From NCBI GenBank assembly GCA_031291305.1, contig JARLJH010000023.1, positions 124,001 to 188,000 of the forward strand: a stretch of DNA of 64,000 bases. Direction: 5' to 3'. Within the stretch, counting starts at the first letter, position 1. Every line of letters starts with the position of its first letter. A model generated the notes under the pieces. That model saw only the letters and a program-made list of their open reading frames with translations, was not told where the DNA came from and made no database searches. This DNA comes from Rhodoferax sp. Its GTDB lineage: Bacteria; Pseudomonadota; Gammaproteobacteria; Burkholderiales; Burkholderiaceae_C. Of the stretch, positions 52,262 through 59,972 are shown one piece after another. A program made the translations under genes and the position numbers.

Positions 52262-53272
52262 TCAAGCAAACCTCAGCACCACCTTGCCAAACGGCCCACG
52301 CGCCAGATGATCCAGAGCTGTCGGCAATTCTGCGGCTGGGTATTCGGCGGCAATCACCGGTTGTAGTGCGTTGGCATCCACAGCGCGCACCAGTTGCTCC
52401 AGCGCCTGCCGGTGGCCCACACTCACACCCTGCACCACCGCACGGCGGCGGATCAGATCGAACCCGGACGCACTGAGTTCACCGCCGTCCAGCACGCCAA
52501 TGAAGGCCACATGCCCACCCACGGCCAGGGCTTGCAGCGAGCGCCCCAGATTGGCACCACCCACGGTCTCCAACACCAGATCGGCACCACGGCCCTGGGT
52601 CAGGGACATGACCGTAGCGGGCCAGTCGCTGCTGCGCTCCAGCACATGGCTGGCACCCAACGCCAAGGCTCGCGCCCGTTTGTCGGCATCACCCGAAACC
52701 ACAATCACTTGAGCACCGTGCAACAGCGCCAGCTGCAACCCGAACAAGGCGACGCCGCCGGTGCCATGGATCAGCACCGTCTGACCAGCGCGCAGCTTGC
52801 CGTTTTCTACCAGCCCGACCCAGGCGGTCAGCGCCGCGCAGGGCAAGGTGCTAGCAGCAGCAGCGTTGAGGGTGTCCGGTGCGGCGGCCAGCCACTGTGC
52901 GTCCAGCACCACATGCGATGCCAGCATGCCCGGCCCGGGTCCACCCAGCGCCACCGCATCTGCTGGTGCAGCACCGTCCAGCCAGCCCGCCACAAAGGTG
53001 CTGATCACTCGCTCACCACCGCGCCAGCGTGTGACCGCGGCACCCACGTCGAGCACAGTGCCTGCCATGTCAGAACCCGGTGTGAACGGCAGCGTGGGGC
53101 TTATGCCGTAACGGTTTTCCACCAGCATCAGATCGCGGTAGTTGAGTGACACCGCCTCGACTTGCACCAGCACCTGATGGGGTGCAAGGGGCGACAACGG
53201 GGTTTCGACGTAGCGCAGGTTTCCCGGCCCGAAGGTGTTGAGTTGCCATTGATGGGATACAGGAGTGCTCAT
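52262..53272 (-). CDS. MDR zinc-type alcohol dehydrogenase/quinone oxidoreductase family protein
   Basis: A 336-residue medium-chain dehydrogenase. The GroES-like half has SLNYRDLMLVENRYG and FTPGSDMAGTVLDVGAAV; the Rossmann half has AGQTVLIHGTGGVALFGLQLA. The catalytic zinc ligands of true alcohol dehydrogenases are not evident, so it is closer to the quinone oxidoreductase side. It is divergent from a LysR gene across a 101 bp spacer, which probably controls it. Confidence 0.85.
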   Translation of the reverse strand: MSTPVSHQWQLNTFGPGNLRYVETPLSPLAPHQVLVQVEAVSLNYRDLMLVENRYGISPTLPFTPGSDMAGTVLDVGAAVTRWRGGERVISTFVAGWLDGAAPADAVALGGPGPGMLASHVVLDAQWLAAAPDTLNAAAASTLPCAALTAWVGLVENGKLRAGQTVLIHGTGGVALFGLQLALLHGAQVIVVSGDADKRARALALGASHVLERSSDWPATVMSLTQGRGADLVLETVGGANLGRSLQALAVGGHVAFIGVLDGGELSASGFDLIRRRAVVQGVSVGHRQALEQLVRAVDANALQPVIAAEYPAAELPTALDHLARGPFGKVVLRFA

Positions 53273-53373
53273 GAGAAATCCTTGATGGAAAGTGGATGAA
53301 GCGTTATCCTAATGTCGCTAACTTATCCCGTGTGGCATCATTTATTCCCATTAATGTAGATATAAAGTTGCCA

Positions 53374-54297
53374 ATGAGTGAACGTTTACAAGGCATTGCC
53401 ACCTTTGTGGCCACCGTTGAGGCGGGCAGCTTTGCCGCTGCGGGTGCGCGCCTGCAGCTCAGCCGCTCAGCGGTGGGCAAGACCATCGCACGGCTGGAGG
53501 CGCGCCTTGGCGTGCGCCTGTTCCACCGCACCACACGCAGCCAGCGCCTGACCGAAGAAGGCCAGCTCTATTACGAGCGCTGCCGCCGCGCGCTGGCCGA
53601 ACTCGATGAAGCCGGTAGCGCGCTGGAGGCGGGGCGCAACGCACCCGTTGGCAAACTGCGCTTGTCGATGCCGGAGCTGCTGGGACGCCGCTGTGTAACT
53701 CCGCTGCTGCTGGCGCTGGGCGGCGAACACCCCGGCTTGGCGTTCGAGATTGCATTCACCGACCGCCGAATCGACCTGCTCGAAGAACGCATTGACTTGG
53801 CCTTGCGCAGTGGCCCGCTGGACGACAGCGCCTTGCTGGCGGCGCGACCGCTGTGCCACCAATGGATGGGGGTCTATGCCGCGCCAGCCTATCTGGCAAG
53901 CCATCCGCGTCCTGCCAATCTTGATCAATTGCTGGCGCAGCGAGACCAACACAGCTATGTGGCCTATGCACGCGACGGCAGCGGCATCAAACCCTGGCTG
54001 TTCCACGATGCGGATGGGCGTGTTGTTTCGTTTGATATACGTAGCCGTTTTGCCTGTGGCAGCCTGGAGGTGGTGGCCGATGCTGGCGTGGCCGGACTGG
54101 GTCTGGTGCGCATCCCCACCTGGCTGGCCGCCCCGTTGTTGCGTAGCGGCTTGTTGGTGCGGGTGTTTGACGAACCACAAGCTTTTGGCTACCAGCTCAC
54201 CGCCATCTGGCCGCAGGCACGGGTCATACCGCTGCGCCTGCGGGTGACGATTGACCGTCTGCTGGAACAGCTACCGGCTTTGCTGGAAGCAACTTGA
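53374..54297 (+). CDS. LysR family regulator
   Basis: A 307-residue LysR protein. The HTH reads ATFVATVEAGSFAAAGARLQLSRSAVGKTIARLEARLGVRLF. The start is set at ATG 53374 (MSERLQG), the normal position for the family; an in-frame ATG 78 bp upstream would give an atypical tail. It is likely to regulate the divergent MDR gene. Confidence 0.88.
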   Translation: MSERLQGIATFVATVEAGSFAAAGARLQLSRSAVGKTIARLEARLGVRLFHRTTRSQRLTEEGQLYYERCRRALAELDEAGSALEAGRNAPVGKLRLSMPELLGRRCVTPLLLALGGEHPGLAFEIAFTDRRIDLLEERIDLALRSGPLDDSALLAARPLCHQWMGVYAAPAYLASHPRPANLDQLLAQRDQHSYVAYARDGSGIKPWLFHDADGRVVSFDIRSRFACGSLEVVADAGVAGLGLVRIPTWLAAPLLRSGLLVRVFDEPQAFGYQLTAIWPQARVIPLRLRVTIDRLLEQLPALLEAT

Positions 54298-54798
54298 GAA
54301 CTCGAGAAAATTAGCCTCCAGCCCAGGTGGAACCTGCGCAAGCCGATACAAATAACAGAGCAAACATGTGAGCGTCATTGCGTCAGATGGGTTCGCGTGC
54401 CAAAGCATCACAGTAAAACCCGCTGAGCAAGGCTAACCGCCGCTGACAGGCATCTCGGACATGTCCCCTAGGCAGCTCTGGCTGGTCTTGACACTTTGTA
54501 GTCGTTTGCAACGCCAAACTGCTTTGGCGCGGCATCCCGACGTGTCGGTCACACCTGGCACCACAATCAGGTGGCCTGGCAGCTGGTCTGAAAACTTGAA
54601 GATTTGTAAATGAGTGTTCACGGGTAAAGCACTGCACCTGAAAAAGACAGGTGGCAGATTGCAGACCAATGCAAGGGGGCATGGTGCGTCAGACTGTGCG
54701 CTGCACCACGCAAGCTGTGCATCCCGTTACAACACTTGCAAAACCAGTGGCGACTTCTGGGGCAAGCGGCTTTAAGCTGGAGTTTTAAAGGAAGCTAC
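54298..54798. other. Intergenic region upstream of the bactofilin gene
   Basis: About 500 bp with a clear dispersed repeat near its left end and no supported gene. A 99-codon minus-strand frame at 54383-54682 has no recognisable features and is treated as chance. Confidence 0.5.
54307..54353. repeat. Dispersed palindromic repeat, AGGT-centre type
   Basis: Reads AAAATTAGCCTCCAGCCCAG then GTGGAACCTGCGCAAGCCGA and TACAAAT. It is a clean copy, close to the family consensus I infer from the window. Confidence 0.75.
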
Positions 54799-55413
54799 AT
54801 GGCTATATCACCTCACTTTTTCAACAAACGCGACAACGAAACTCCCAACGCCCGGCATGTTGTGCCTTTGCCGCAATCTGGGGGCCTGGGCACCTCGATC
54901 AACACGCTGGCAACTCAGGAATCCAGCAGAACCAACTCCACAACAGTGCCCTCCGCCACCCACGTCAATAACAGCTCGGTCAACCCCAGTGCACCAGAGT
55001 CCAATGCCACGCCAGTTAGCGCGGGAAGCACTGGCAGTACCGGCAGCAAGCTCATTGTGGGCCCCAACATCAAGCTCAAGGGTGTGGAAATCACCGACTG
55101 CGACACGCTGTTTGTCGAAGGTCTGGTAGAAGCCACCATGGATGCGCGCCTGATGGAAATTGCCGAGCCCGGTGCTTTCAACGGCTCGGCCGAGATCGAT
55201 CTGGCTGAGATTCGTGGTCATTTTGACGGCGACCTGACGGTGCGCGACAAGCTGGTGATCTACGCCACTGGCCGCGTGACCGGCAAGATTCGCTACGGCA
55301 AACTGGTGATCGAAGAAGGTGGCCAACTCAGCGGTGACATCCAGTTTGGTGCCTTGCACAACACCAAATCGACGAGTGCAGACAAGCGGGTACAGGTTGC
55401 TGCTTGCGCCTGA
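54799..55413 (+). CDS. Bactofilin family cytoskeletal protein
   Basis: A 204-residue protein. An N-terminal Ser/Thr/Asn-rich disordered part (about 1-80) is followed by the bactofilin beta-helix (SKLIVGPNIKLKGVEITDCDTLFVEG through YGKLVIEEGGQLSGDIQFG). Bactofilins polymerise at the membrane and help shape cells or place proteins. AAAGGAAG precedes the ATG at 54799. It stands alone. Confidence 0.9.
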   Translation: MAISPHFFNKRDNETPNARHVVPLPQSGGLGTSINTLATQESSRTNSTTVPSATHVNNSSVNPSAPESNATPVSAGSTGSTGSKLIVGPNIKLKGVEITDCDTLFVEGLVEATMDARLMEIAEPGAFNGSAEIDLAEIRGHFDGDLTVRDKLVIYATGRVTGKIRYGKLVIEEGGQLSGDIQFGALHNTKSTSADKRVQVAACA

Positions 55414-55477
55414 TACGGCACCAATTCGGTAGACCGTCTTTTCACCAAAGATCTTTCCGTAAGGCCTAGGGTAAACC

Positions 55478-55506
55478 CGGTCTTTAAAACGTCCGGTTCC
55501 TATAAT
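55478..55506 (+). promoter_or_regulatory. Candidate sigma-70 promoter of the TRAP binding-protein gene
   Basis: A perfect TATAAT at 55501-55506 lies 83 bp upstream of the start codon. The -35 region around 55478-55483 (CGGTCT) is weak, so activation may need a helper. Confidence 0.35.
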
Positions 55507-55588
55507 GACTTGTTGTTTGTGAGGCTGGCAGTCACACCTACTGATTCGCCCCAGCCATCTTTGATCAAGTCATCAGGAGTAAATACCC

Positions 55589-56674
55589 ATGGATCGTCGT
55601 TCTGTTATTAAGCATGCGGGTTTGGCTGGCGTGTTGGCTGCCAGTGCTGCCCCGGCCGTACATGCCCAGGGCGTCAATGTGCGCTGGCGCATGGCTTCTA
55701 GCTTTCCAAAATCACTGGACACCATTTTTGGCAGTGCCGAAATGTTTGCCAAGACCGTCAAAGACTTGTCGGGTGGCAAATTTGAGGTGTCAGTGCACGC
55801 TGGCGGTGAATTGATGCCTGCTTTTGGTGTGGTGGACGGCATCCAGAATGGTACGGTTGAGATGGCACAGACCGCGTCCTACTATTTCACCGGCAAAGAC
55901 CCCATTTTTGCGTTTGGCTGCGCGGTTCCTTTTGGACTGACAGCGCGCCAGATGGATGCCTGGATGGACCATGGCAATGGCCGCAAGCTGATGGATGAGT
56001 TCTATGCCAAGTACAACATCAAGAGCCGCAGTGCAGGCAACACCGGCACCCAGATGGGAGGCTGGTACCGCAAGGAAATCAAGACCGTGAATGACCTGAA
56101 AGGTCTGAAAATGCGCATGGGCGGTGGTTTGCTTGGTGAGGCGATGCAAAAACTCGGTGTCGTGTCGCAGAACATGCCCGCTGGTGATGTCTATCAAGCA
56201 CTTGAGAAAGGTTCGCTGGACGCCACCGAGTTCGTTGGCCCTTACGATGACCAGAAACTGGGCTTCAACAAGGTGGCACCGTTCTACTATTTCCCCGGCT
56301 GGTGGGAGGGCGGCGCGGAGCTTGAGTTTTACATCAACACCAAAGCCTATGCAGCCCTGTCGCCCCAATACCAGGCCATCGTTGACGCGGCAACCGTGGT
56401 AGCGGCCCGGGACATGACAGCCAAGTACGATGCGTTTAACCCCGGTGCTTTGAAGAAGCTGGTGGCAGACAAGACAAAACTTAGGGCGTTCCCCAAAGAT
56501 GTCATGGATGCCGGCTTCAAGGCATCGATGGAAGTGTTTGCTGAGCATGAGGCCAAATCGCCCGAGTTCAAGAAGATTCACCAGGACATGCGCGCCTTCC
56601 AGCGTGACCAGATCCTGTGGGGACGGTACTCGGAGCTTTGGTTTAGCAATTACATGGCCACGGCCAAAATTTGA
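55589..56674 (+). CDS. TRAP transporter solute-binding protein (DctP family)
   Basis: A 361-residue periplasmic protein with an RR-containing leader (MDRRSVIKHAGLAGVLAASAAPAVHAQ). DctP features are RMASSFPKSLDTIFGSAEMFAKTV, GVVDGIQNGTVEMAQTASYYFTGKDP, the ligand-binding TGTQMGGWYRKEI and KGLKMRMGG, and DATEFVGPYDD. It resembles the TakP-type group that binds 2-oxo acids. No dctQ or dctM membrane genes are adjacent, so it must use a distant transporter. Confidence 0.9.
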   Translation: MDRRSVIKHAGLAGVLAASAAPAVHAQGVNVRWRMASSFPKSLDTIFGSAEMFAKTVKDLSGGKFEVSVHAGGELMPAFGVVDGIQNGTVEMAQTASYYFTGKDPIFAFGCAVPFGLTARQMDAWMDHGNGRKLMDEFYAKYNIKSRSAGNTGTQMGGWYRKEIKTVNDLKGLKMRMGGGLLGEAMQKLGVVSQNMPAGDVYQALEKGSLDATEFVGPYDDQKLGFNKVAPFYYFPGWWEGGAELEFYINTKAYAALSPQYQAIVDAATVVAARDMTAKYDAFNPGALKKLVADKTKLRAFPKDVMDAGFKASMEVFAEHEAKSPEFKKIHQDMRAFQRDQILWGRYSELWFSNYMATAKI

Positions 56675-56700
56675 AGCAACACTGTCACAGTGTCTGATTC

Positions 56701-57183
56701 ATGGCTCGCATTCAAATCCGCCTACCCAGTCAATTCGCCTTTTCCACCAACATCACGCTGTACCAAAGCCACCTGAACTATGGTGGCCATTTGGACAACG
56801 CACTGCTTCTCACGCTGGTGTCCGAGGCACGGGTCAGGTTTTTCAAATCCTTGAGCTACACCGAGCTTGATGTTGAAGGGGTTGGCATCGTGGTGTCGGA
56901 TGCGGCACTGCAGTACCGCTCTGAGGCGTTTCACGGGGAAGTGATGGTCATTCGCCTGGGGGCGACCGATCTGGGCCGCAAAGGCTTTGATATGGTGTGG
57001 TCCATGAACGAGCAATCCACCCAGCGTGAAGTGGCGCGCGGCAAGACTGGCATTGTGTTTTTCGACTATGCCACCCACAAGGTGGCGCCGATGCCTGAAG
57101 CCTTTCGGGAAAAGCTCGCCAAGTTCAACGCGCCCGGTGCTGTCGAGGTTGGCATGTCTGAAGCCGAGAGCGCCCTGGTTTAG
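56701..57183 (+). CDS. Acyl-CoA thioesterase, 4HBT/YbgC-like hotdog fold
   Basis: A 160-residue single hotdog domain. The helix region ITLYQSHLNYGGHLDNALLLTLVSEARVRFFKSLSY is typical of 4-hydroxybenzoyl-CoA thioesterase relatives, but the usual catalytic Asp in DxDxxGHxNN is not present (YQSHLNYGGHLDN). The substrate is unknown. It follows the TRAP binding-protein gene by 26 bp. Confidence 0.8.
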   Translation: MARIQIRLPSQFAFSTNITLYQSHLNYGGHLDNALLLTLVSEARVRFFKSLSYTELDVEGVGIVVSDAALQYRSEAFHGEVMVIRLGATDLGRKGFDMVWSMNEQSTQREVARGKTGIVFFDYATHKVAPMPEAFREKLAKFNAPGAVEVGMSEAESALV

Positions 57184-57204
57184 GTAACCGATCCTGACAA
57201 AAGG

Positions 57205-57726
57205 TCAGTCAAATGCCGCCTTGGGCTCGCGTGATTTCACGTGAAGTCTGATGATGGTGTAGCTGTTTGTAATGGCGATGACCACTTCCAGTGCCGTGCC
57301 ACCGATGGAACCTGACAGAACGTTGTTGGCAATCCATAAAGAGGTGCCAACCAGCATAGCCATGCGCATCTGAATTCCGTCGAGCAAAAACAGGGCCAGC
57401 GTGCCGACGCAAGAGGCGATCAGCGGCAGCCAATTCCACCAGACGGTGGCCAAGCGCAGCCCCAGTGCCATATTGATGGCAACAAAGAAAAAGGCAATCC
57501 ACAGCGATTTTGAGTAGATCGACACCAAGGATCGTGTCATGGACACCAGCGAACTCGCGCCTGCCGCAGGATTACCCAACAGGGTGAAGTGCACGACATA
57601 GGCGATGCATTCGGCGGACATGTACAACTTGAAGCGGACATCATTTTTTTGCAAGAAAGATGTCACGCCCAAAACAAATGCGGTGTAGCCAAACCATTGA
57701 GCGGTATCCAGCCAGTGGTCAAACAC
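57205..57726 (-). CDS. YgjV family inner membrane protein
   Basis: A 173-residue protein with about five to six hydrophobic helices. WFGYTAFVLGVTSFLQKNDVRFKLYMSAECIAYVVHF and SLWIANNVLSGSIGGTALEVVIAITNSYTIIRL are characteristic of the YgjV family, of unknown function. It is convergent with the thioesterase gene 21 bp away. The next 207 bp (57727-57933) contain no gene I can support. Confidence 0.85.
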   Translation of the reverse strand: MFDHWLDTAQWFGYTAFVLGVTSFLQKNDVRFKLYMSAECIAYVVHFTLLGNPAAGASSLVSMTRSLVSIYSKSLWIAFFFVAINMALGLRLATVWWNWLPLIASCVGTLALFLLDGIQMRMAMLVGTSLWIANNVLSGSIGGTALEVVIAITNSYTIIRLHVKSREPKAAFD

Positions 57727-57933
57727 GACAAGCCTTTCTTCGGACGCCCTTTGTCATTGGGACCCGCACCATACGCAGCAAGGCAGTCGCAGCATTCAAG
57801 GCTTAACCTTCATCGGTAGCCTTTTTATACCGAGATCGATAGCTCATAAATATGCAGCGCAACGGCTATATCGACGAGGGGCAATACCAGCATGGGGAAT
57901 GTCCAGGAGTCTCGGCGCGATTCCAAAACAGGC

Positions 57934-58704
57934 TTACACCAGCAAGGCGGTCAATGCGGCCAGCGCAGCGGTTTCGGCGCGCAGCACGCGCGGACCCAGC
58001 GTGACCGGCGTCAGGCCCGCCGCCAGCGCGGCGTCTTCTTCCGCAGGGCTTAAGCCACCTTCCGGGCCGGATACAAAAATGACCTCCGGGACACTTGCAC
58101 GGGGATCGGTCTGAGCCCCAGTCGCCCCATGCGTCAGATGGGCAACAGCTTCACGAACGCCAATCGCCTCAGCGCGTAAAGACAGCAACAGCGCCGTCGG
58201 CCCAACCACATCGGGGTCTGAATGCGTCTTAAGCCACTGAGCCAGCGGCATCACCGGATGAATCAGCGGCACCTGATTGCCGCCACATTGTTCGCATGCC
58301 GCCGCGGCCACACTGAGCCAGTGGGCCACTTTTTTGTCGGCACGCTCACCAGAGAGGCGCAGCACGCTGCGTTCGGTCATCAGCGGCTGGACGCTGGCCA
58401 CGCCCAGCTCAGTGGCTTTTTCTACCAGCCAGTCCATGCGCTCGTTAGCGGGCATGCCGACGGCCAGATGAACACGCAGTTTGGGTTCGCGCTGGGTGGG
58501 CACAAAGTCGCCGACCTGCACCTGCACGTTGCTACGACCCATTTGAGTCACGGTGGCGGTGAATTCACCTGAAGTTTCACCATTGAACAGCGTGATGCCA
58601 TCACCCGGCTGCAACCGCAGTACCTGCACGTGGCGTGCGGGACCCGCTGGCAAGTCCAACAGTACGCCAGTGCTTAGAGGCGAGGGACAGTAGAAACGCG
58701 GCAT
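57934..58704 (-). CDS. rsmE: RsmE, 16S rRNA m3U1498 methyltransferase
   Basis: A 256-residue SPOUT-class methyltransferase. Blocks seen are HVQVLRLQPGDGITLFNG, VEKATELGVASVQPLMTERS, the family QCGGNQVPLIHP and the SAM knot region VIFVSGPEGGLSPAEEDAAL then LGPRVLRAETAALAAL. It methylates U1498 of 16S rRNA. It follows the AmgK-like gene on the minus strand, separated by 67 bp that contain a dispersed repeat. Confidence 0.93.
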   Translation of the reverse strand: MPRFYCPSPLSTGVLLDLPAGPARHVQVLRLQPGDGITLFNGETSGEFTATVTQMGRSNVQVQVGDFVPTQREPKLRVHLAVGMPANERMDWLVEKATELGVASVQPLMTERSVLRLSGERADKKVAHWLSVAAAACEQCGGNQVPLIHPVMPLAQWLKTHSDPDVVGPTALLLSLRAEAIGVREAVAHLTHGATGAQTDPRASVPEVIFVSGPEGGLSPAEEDAALAAGLTPVTLGPRVLRAETAALAALTALLV

Positions 58705-58727
58705 GTTGGAGATTGAAAACTATTTTT

Positions 58728-58773
58728 TATATAGCTACTTGCCCTTTATATATAAGGGCTATAGCCAGTTTTT
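58728..58773. repeat. Dispersed palindromic repeat, TAT-centre type
   Basis: Reads TATATAGCTACTTGCCCTTT then ATATATAAGGGCTATAGCCA and GTTTTT, with a nearly perfect central palindrome. It lies between rsmE and the AmgK-like gene. Confidence 0.75.
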
Positions 58774-59899
58774 ATGCTTGTCTTCCGAAGCCAAAAATGT
58801 CCGGCTCGACAATGCCTTCTACCTTGTCCACCAACCGCAGTAAGGGTTTGAGTTCGCGGTAGCGCGCACAAGTAGCGCGGATGTAGGTGATGAAGCGCGG
58901 CGTGTCGGCCAGGTACTGCGGCTTGCCGTCGCGCAGCGTCAGGCGGGCAAAAATCCCCGCTACCTTCAGATGACGCTGCAGTCCCATCCATTCCACGCCA
59001 CGGTAAAACTCACCAAAGTCCTCACCCACCGGCAGGCCGACTTTGCGGGCTTTTTCCCAGTAACGCACCGTGACATCGAGGCAGAAGTCCTCTTCCCAGC
59101 TCAGGAAGGCATCGCGCATCAGGCTGGCTATGTCGTAGGTGATCGGGCCATAGACGGCATCCTGAAAATCCAGCACGCCAAGACAAGCCCCCACGCTTGT
59201 CGCTGCGCGTACTGCGGCACCCCCCGTGGGGGCCATCAGATTTCTGGGCATGAAGTCCCGGTGCACGTAGACGCTGGGCTGCGCCAGATTGGCCGCGATG
59301 ATCTGCTTGAACGTGTTGTCCAGCGTGAAGCGCATGTCCTTGTCGATCGTCAAGCCCTTGTGCTGAACCAGATACCAGTCGGGAAACAGTTCCAACTCGC
59401 GGCGCAGCAGGGCTTCGTCATAGGGCGGCAACACATCCGGCCTGGACGCCAATTGCCAGGCAATCAGCGCATCCACAGCCTGCAGGTAGAGCGGCAGGTT
59501 GGCCTGTGGGTTGGCCCTGTCGATCACCTGCATCATGGTTTGCCCGCCCAGATCAGTCAGCAGCATGAAGCCGTGCGGCTCGTCCCAAGCCAGGACTTCG
59601 GGCGCGTGCAGGCCCGCCGCGTGCATGAGTTGCGCCACCTTCACAAATGGCTGGCAGTTTTCCCGCTCGGGCGGTGCATCCATGATGATGCAACTGCCCT
59701 GGTTGGCGTCGATGCGGAAATAGCGTCTGAAACTGGCGTCCGCGCTGGCCAGGCGCAAGCTTGCAACTTGCAGGCCATGCGTCTGGCTCGTTGCTTCCAG
59801 CCACTGTGCAAACTGCTGAGCTCTTTGTGGGTCAGTCCAGACGATGGGTGTACTGGGGTCAAGGGTGGGGGCAGGGATGGGTGGTGTGGCTTGGCTCAT
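58772..59899 (-). CDS. amgK: AmgK-like N-acetylmuramate/N-acetylglucosamine 1-kinase (APH fold)
   Basis: A 375-residue aminoglycoside-phosphotransferase-fold kinase. The catalytic loop is YVHRDFMPRNLM and the Mg motif VLDFQDAVYGP. AmgK homologues start cell-wall sugar recycling to UDP-MurNAc, and the divergent position next to lptD-surA matches the location known in pseudomonads. Its usual partner murU is not adjacent. Between the catalytic loop and the Mg motif lies a 19-residue insertion (APTGGAAVRAATSVGACLG) encoded by a palindromic DNA element at 59185-59233. Confidence 0.82.
   Translation of the reverse strand: MSQATPPIPAPTLDPSTPIVWTDPQRAQQFAQWLEATSQTHGLQVASLRLASADASFRRYFRIDANQGSCIIMDAPPERENCQPFVKVAQLMHAAGLHAPEVLAWDEPHGFMLLTDLGGQTMMQVIDRANPQANLPLYLQAVDALIAWQLASRPDVLPPYDEALLRRELELFPDWYLVQHKGLTIDKDMRFTLDNTFKQIIAANLAQPSVYVHRDFMPRNLMAPTGGAAVRAATSVGACLGVLDFQDAVYGPITYDIASLMRDAFLSWEEDFCLDVTVRYWEKARKVGLPVGEDFGEFYRGVEWMGLQRHLKVAGIFARLTLRDGKPQYLADTPRFITYIRATCARYRELKPLLRLVDKVEGIVEPDIFGFGRQA
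59185..59233. repeat. GC-rich palindromic element inserted in the AmgK-like gene
   Basis: AAGCCCCCACGCTTGTCGCT then GCGCGTACTGCGGCACCCCC and CGTGGGGGCC. Outer arms GGCCCCCAC-like and CCCCCAC pair. It encodes an in-frame loop insertion absent from the compact HRDxxPxN...DFQD spacing usual for these kinases. Confidence 0.55.
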
Positions 59900-59972
59900 G
59901 GATAATCCATTCTAATGACCGCCATGTGCCAGCCCCCATTTACCGCCCCATGCCTTCTCGCGCTCTTGCTTC

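Noticed and set aside
54383-54682. A 99-codon minus-strand open frame upstream of the bactofilin gene
   Set aside because: No recognisable domain, Cys/Arg-rich composition typical of chance frames in GC-rich DNA, and no ribosome site seen.
57194-57208. CTGAC/GTCAG hairpin between the thioesterase gene and ygjV as a terminator
   Set aside because: Only a 5 bp stem with no T-run.
8300-58773. The dispersed repeats as a CRISPR array
   Set aside because: Copies are scattered kilobases apart, in both orientations and with variable centres; there are no regular spacers and no cas genes in the window.
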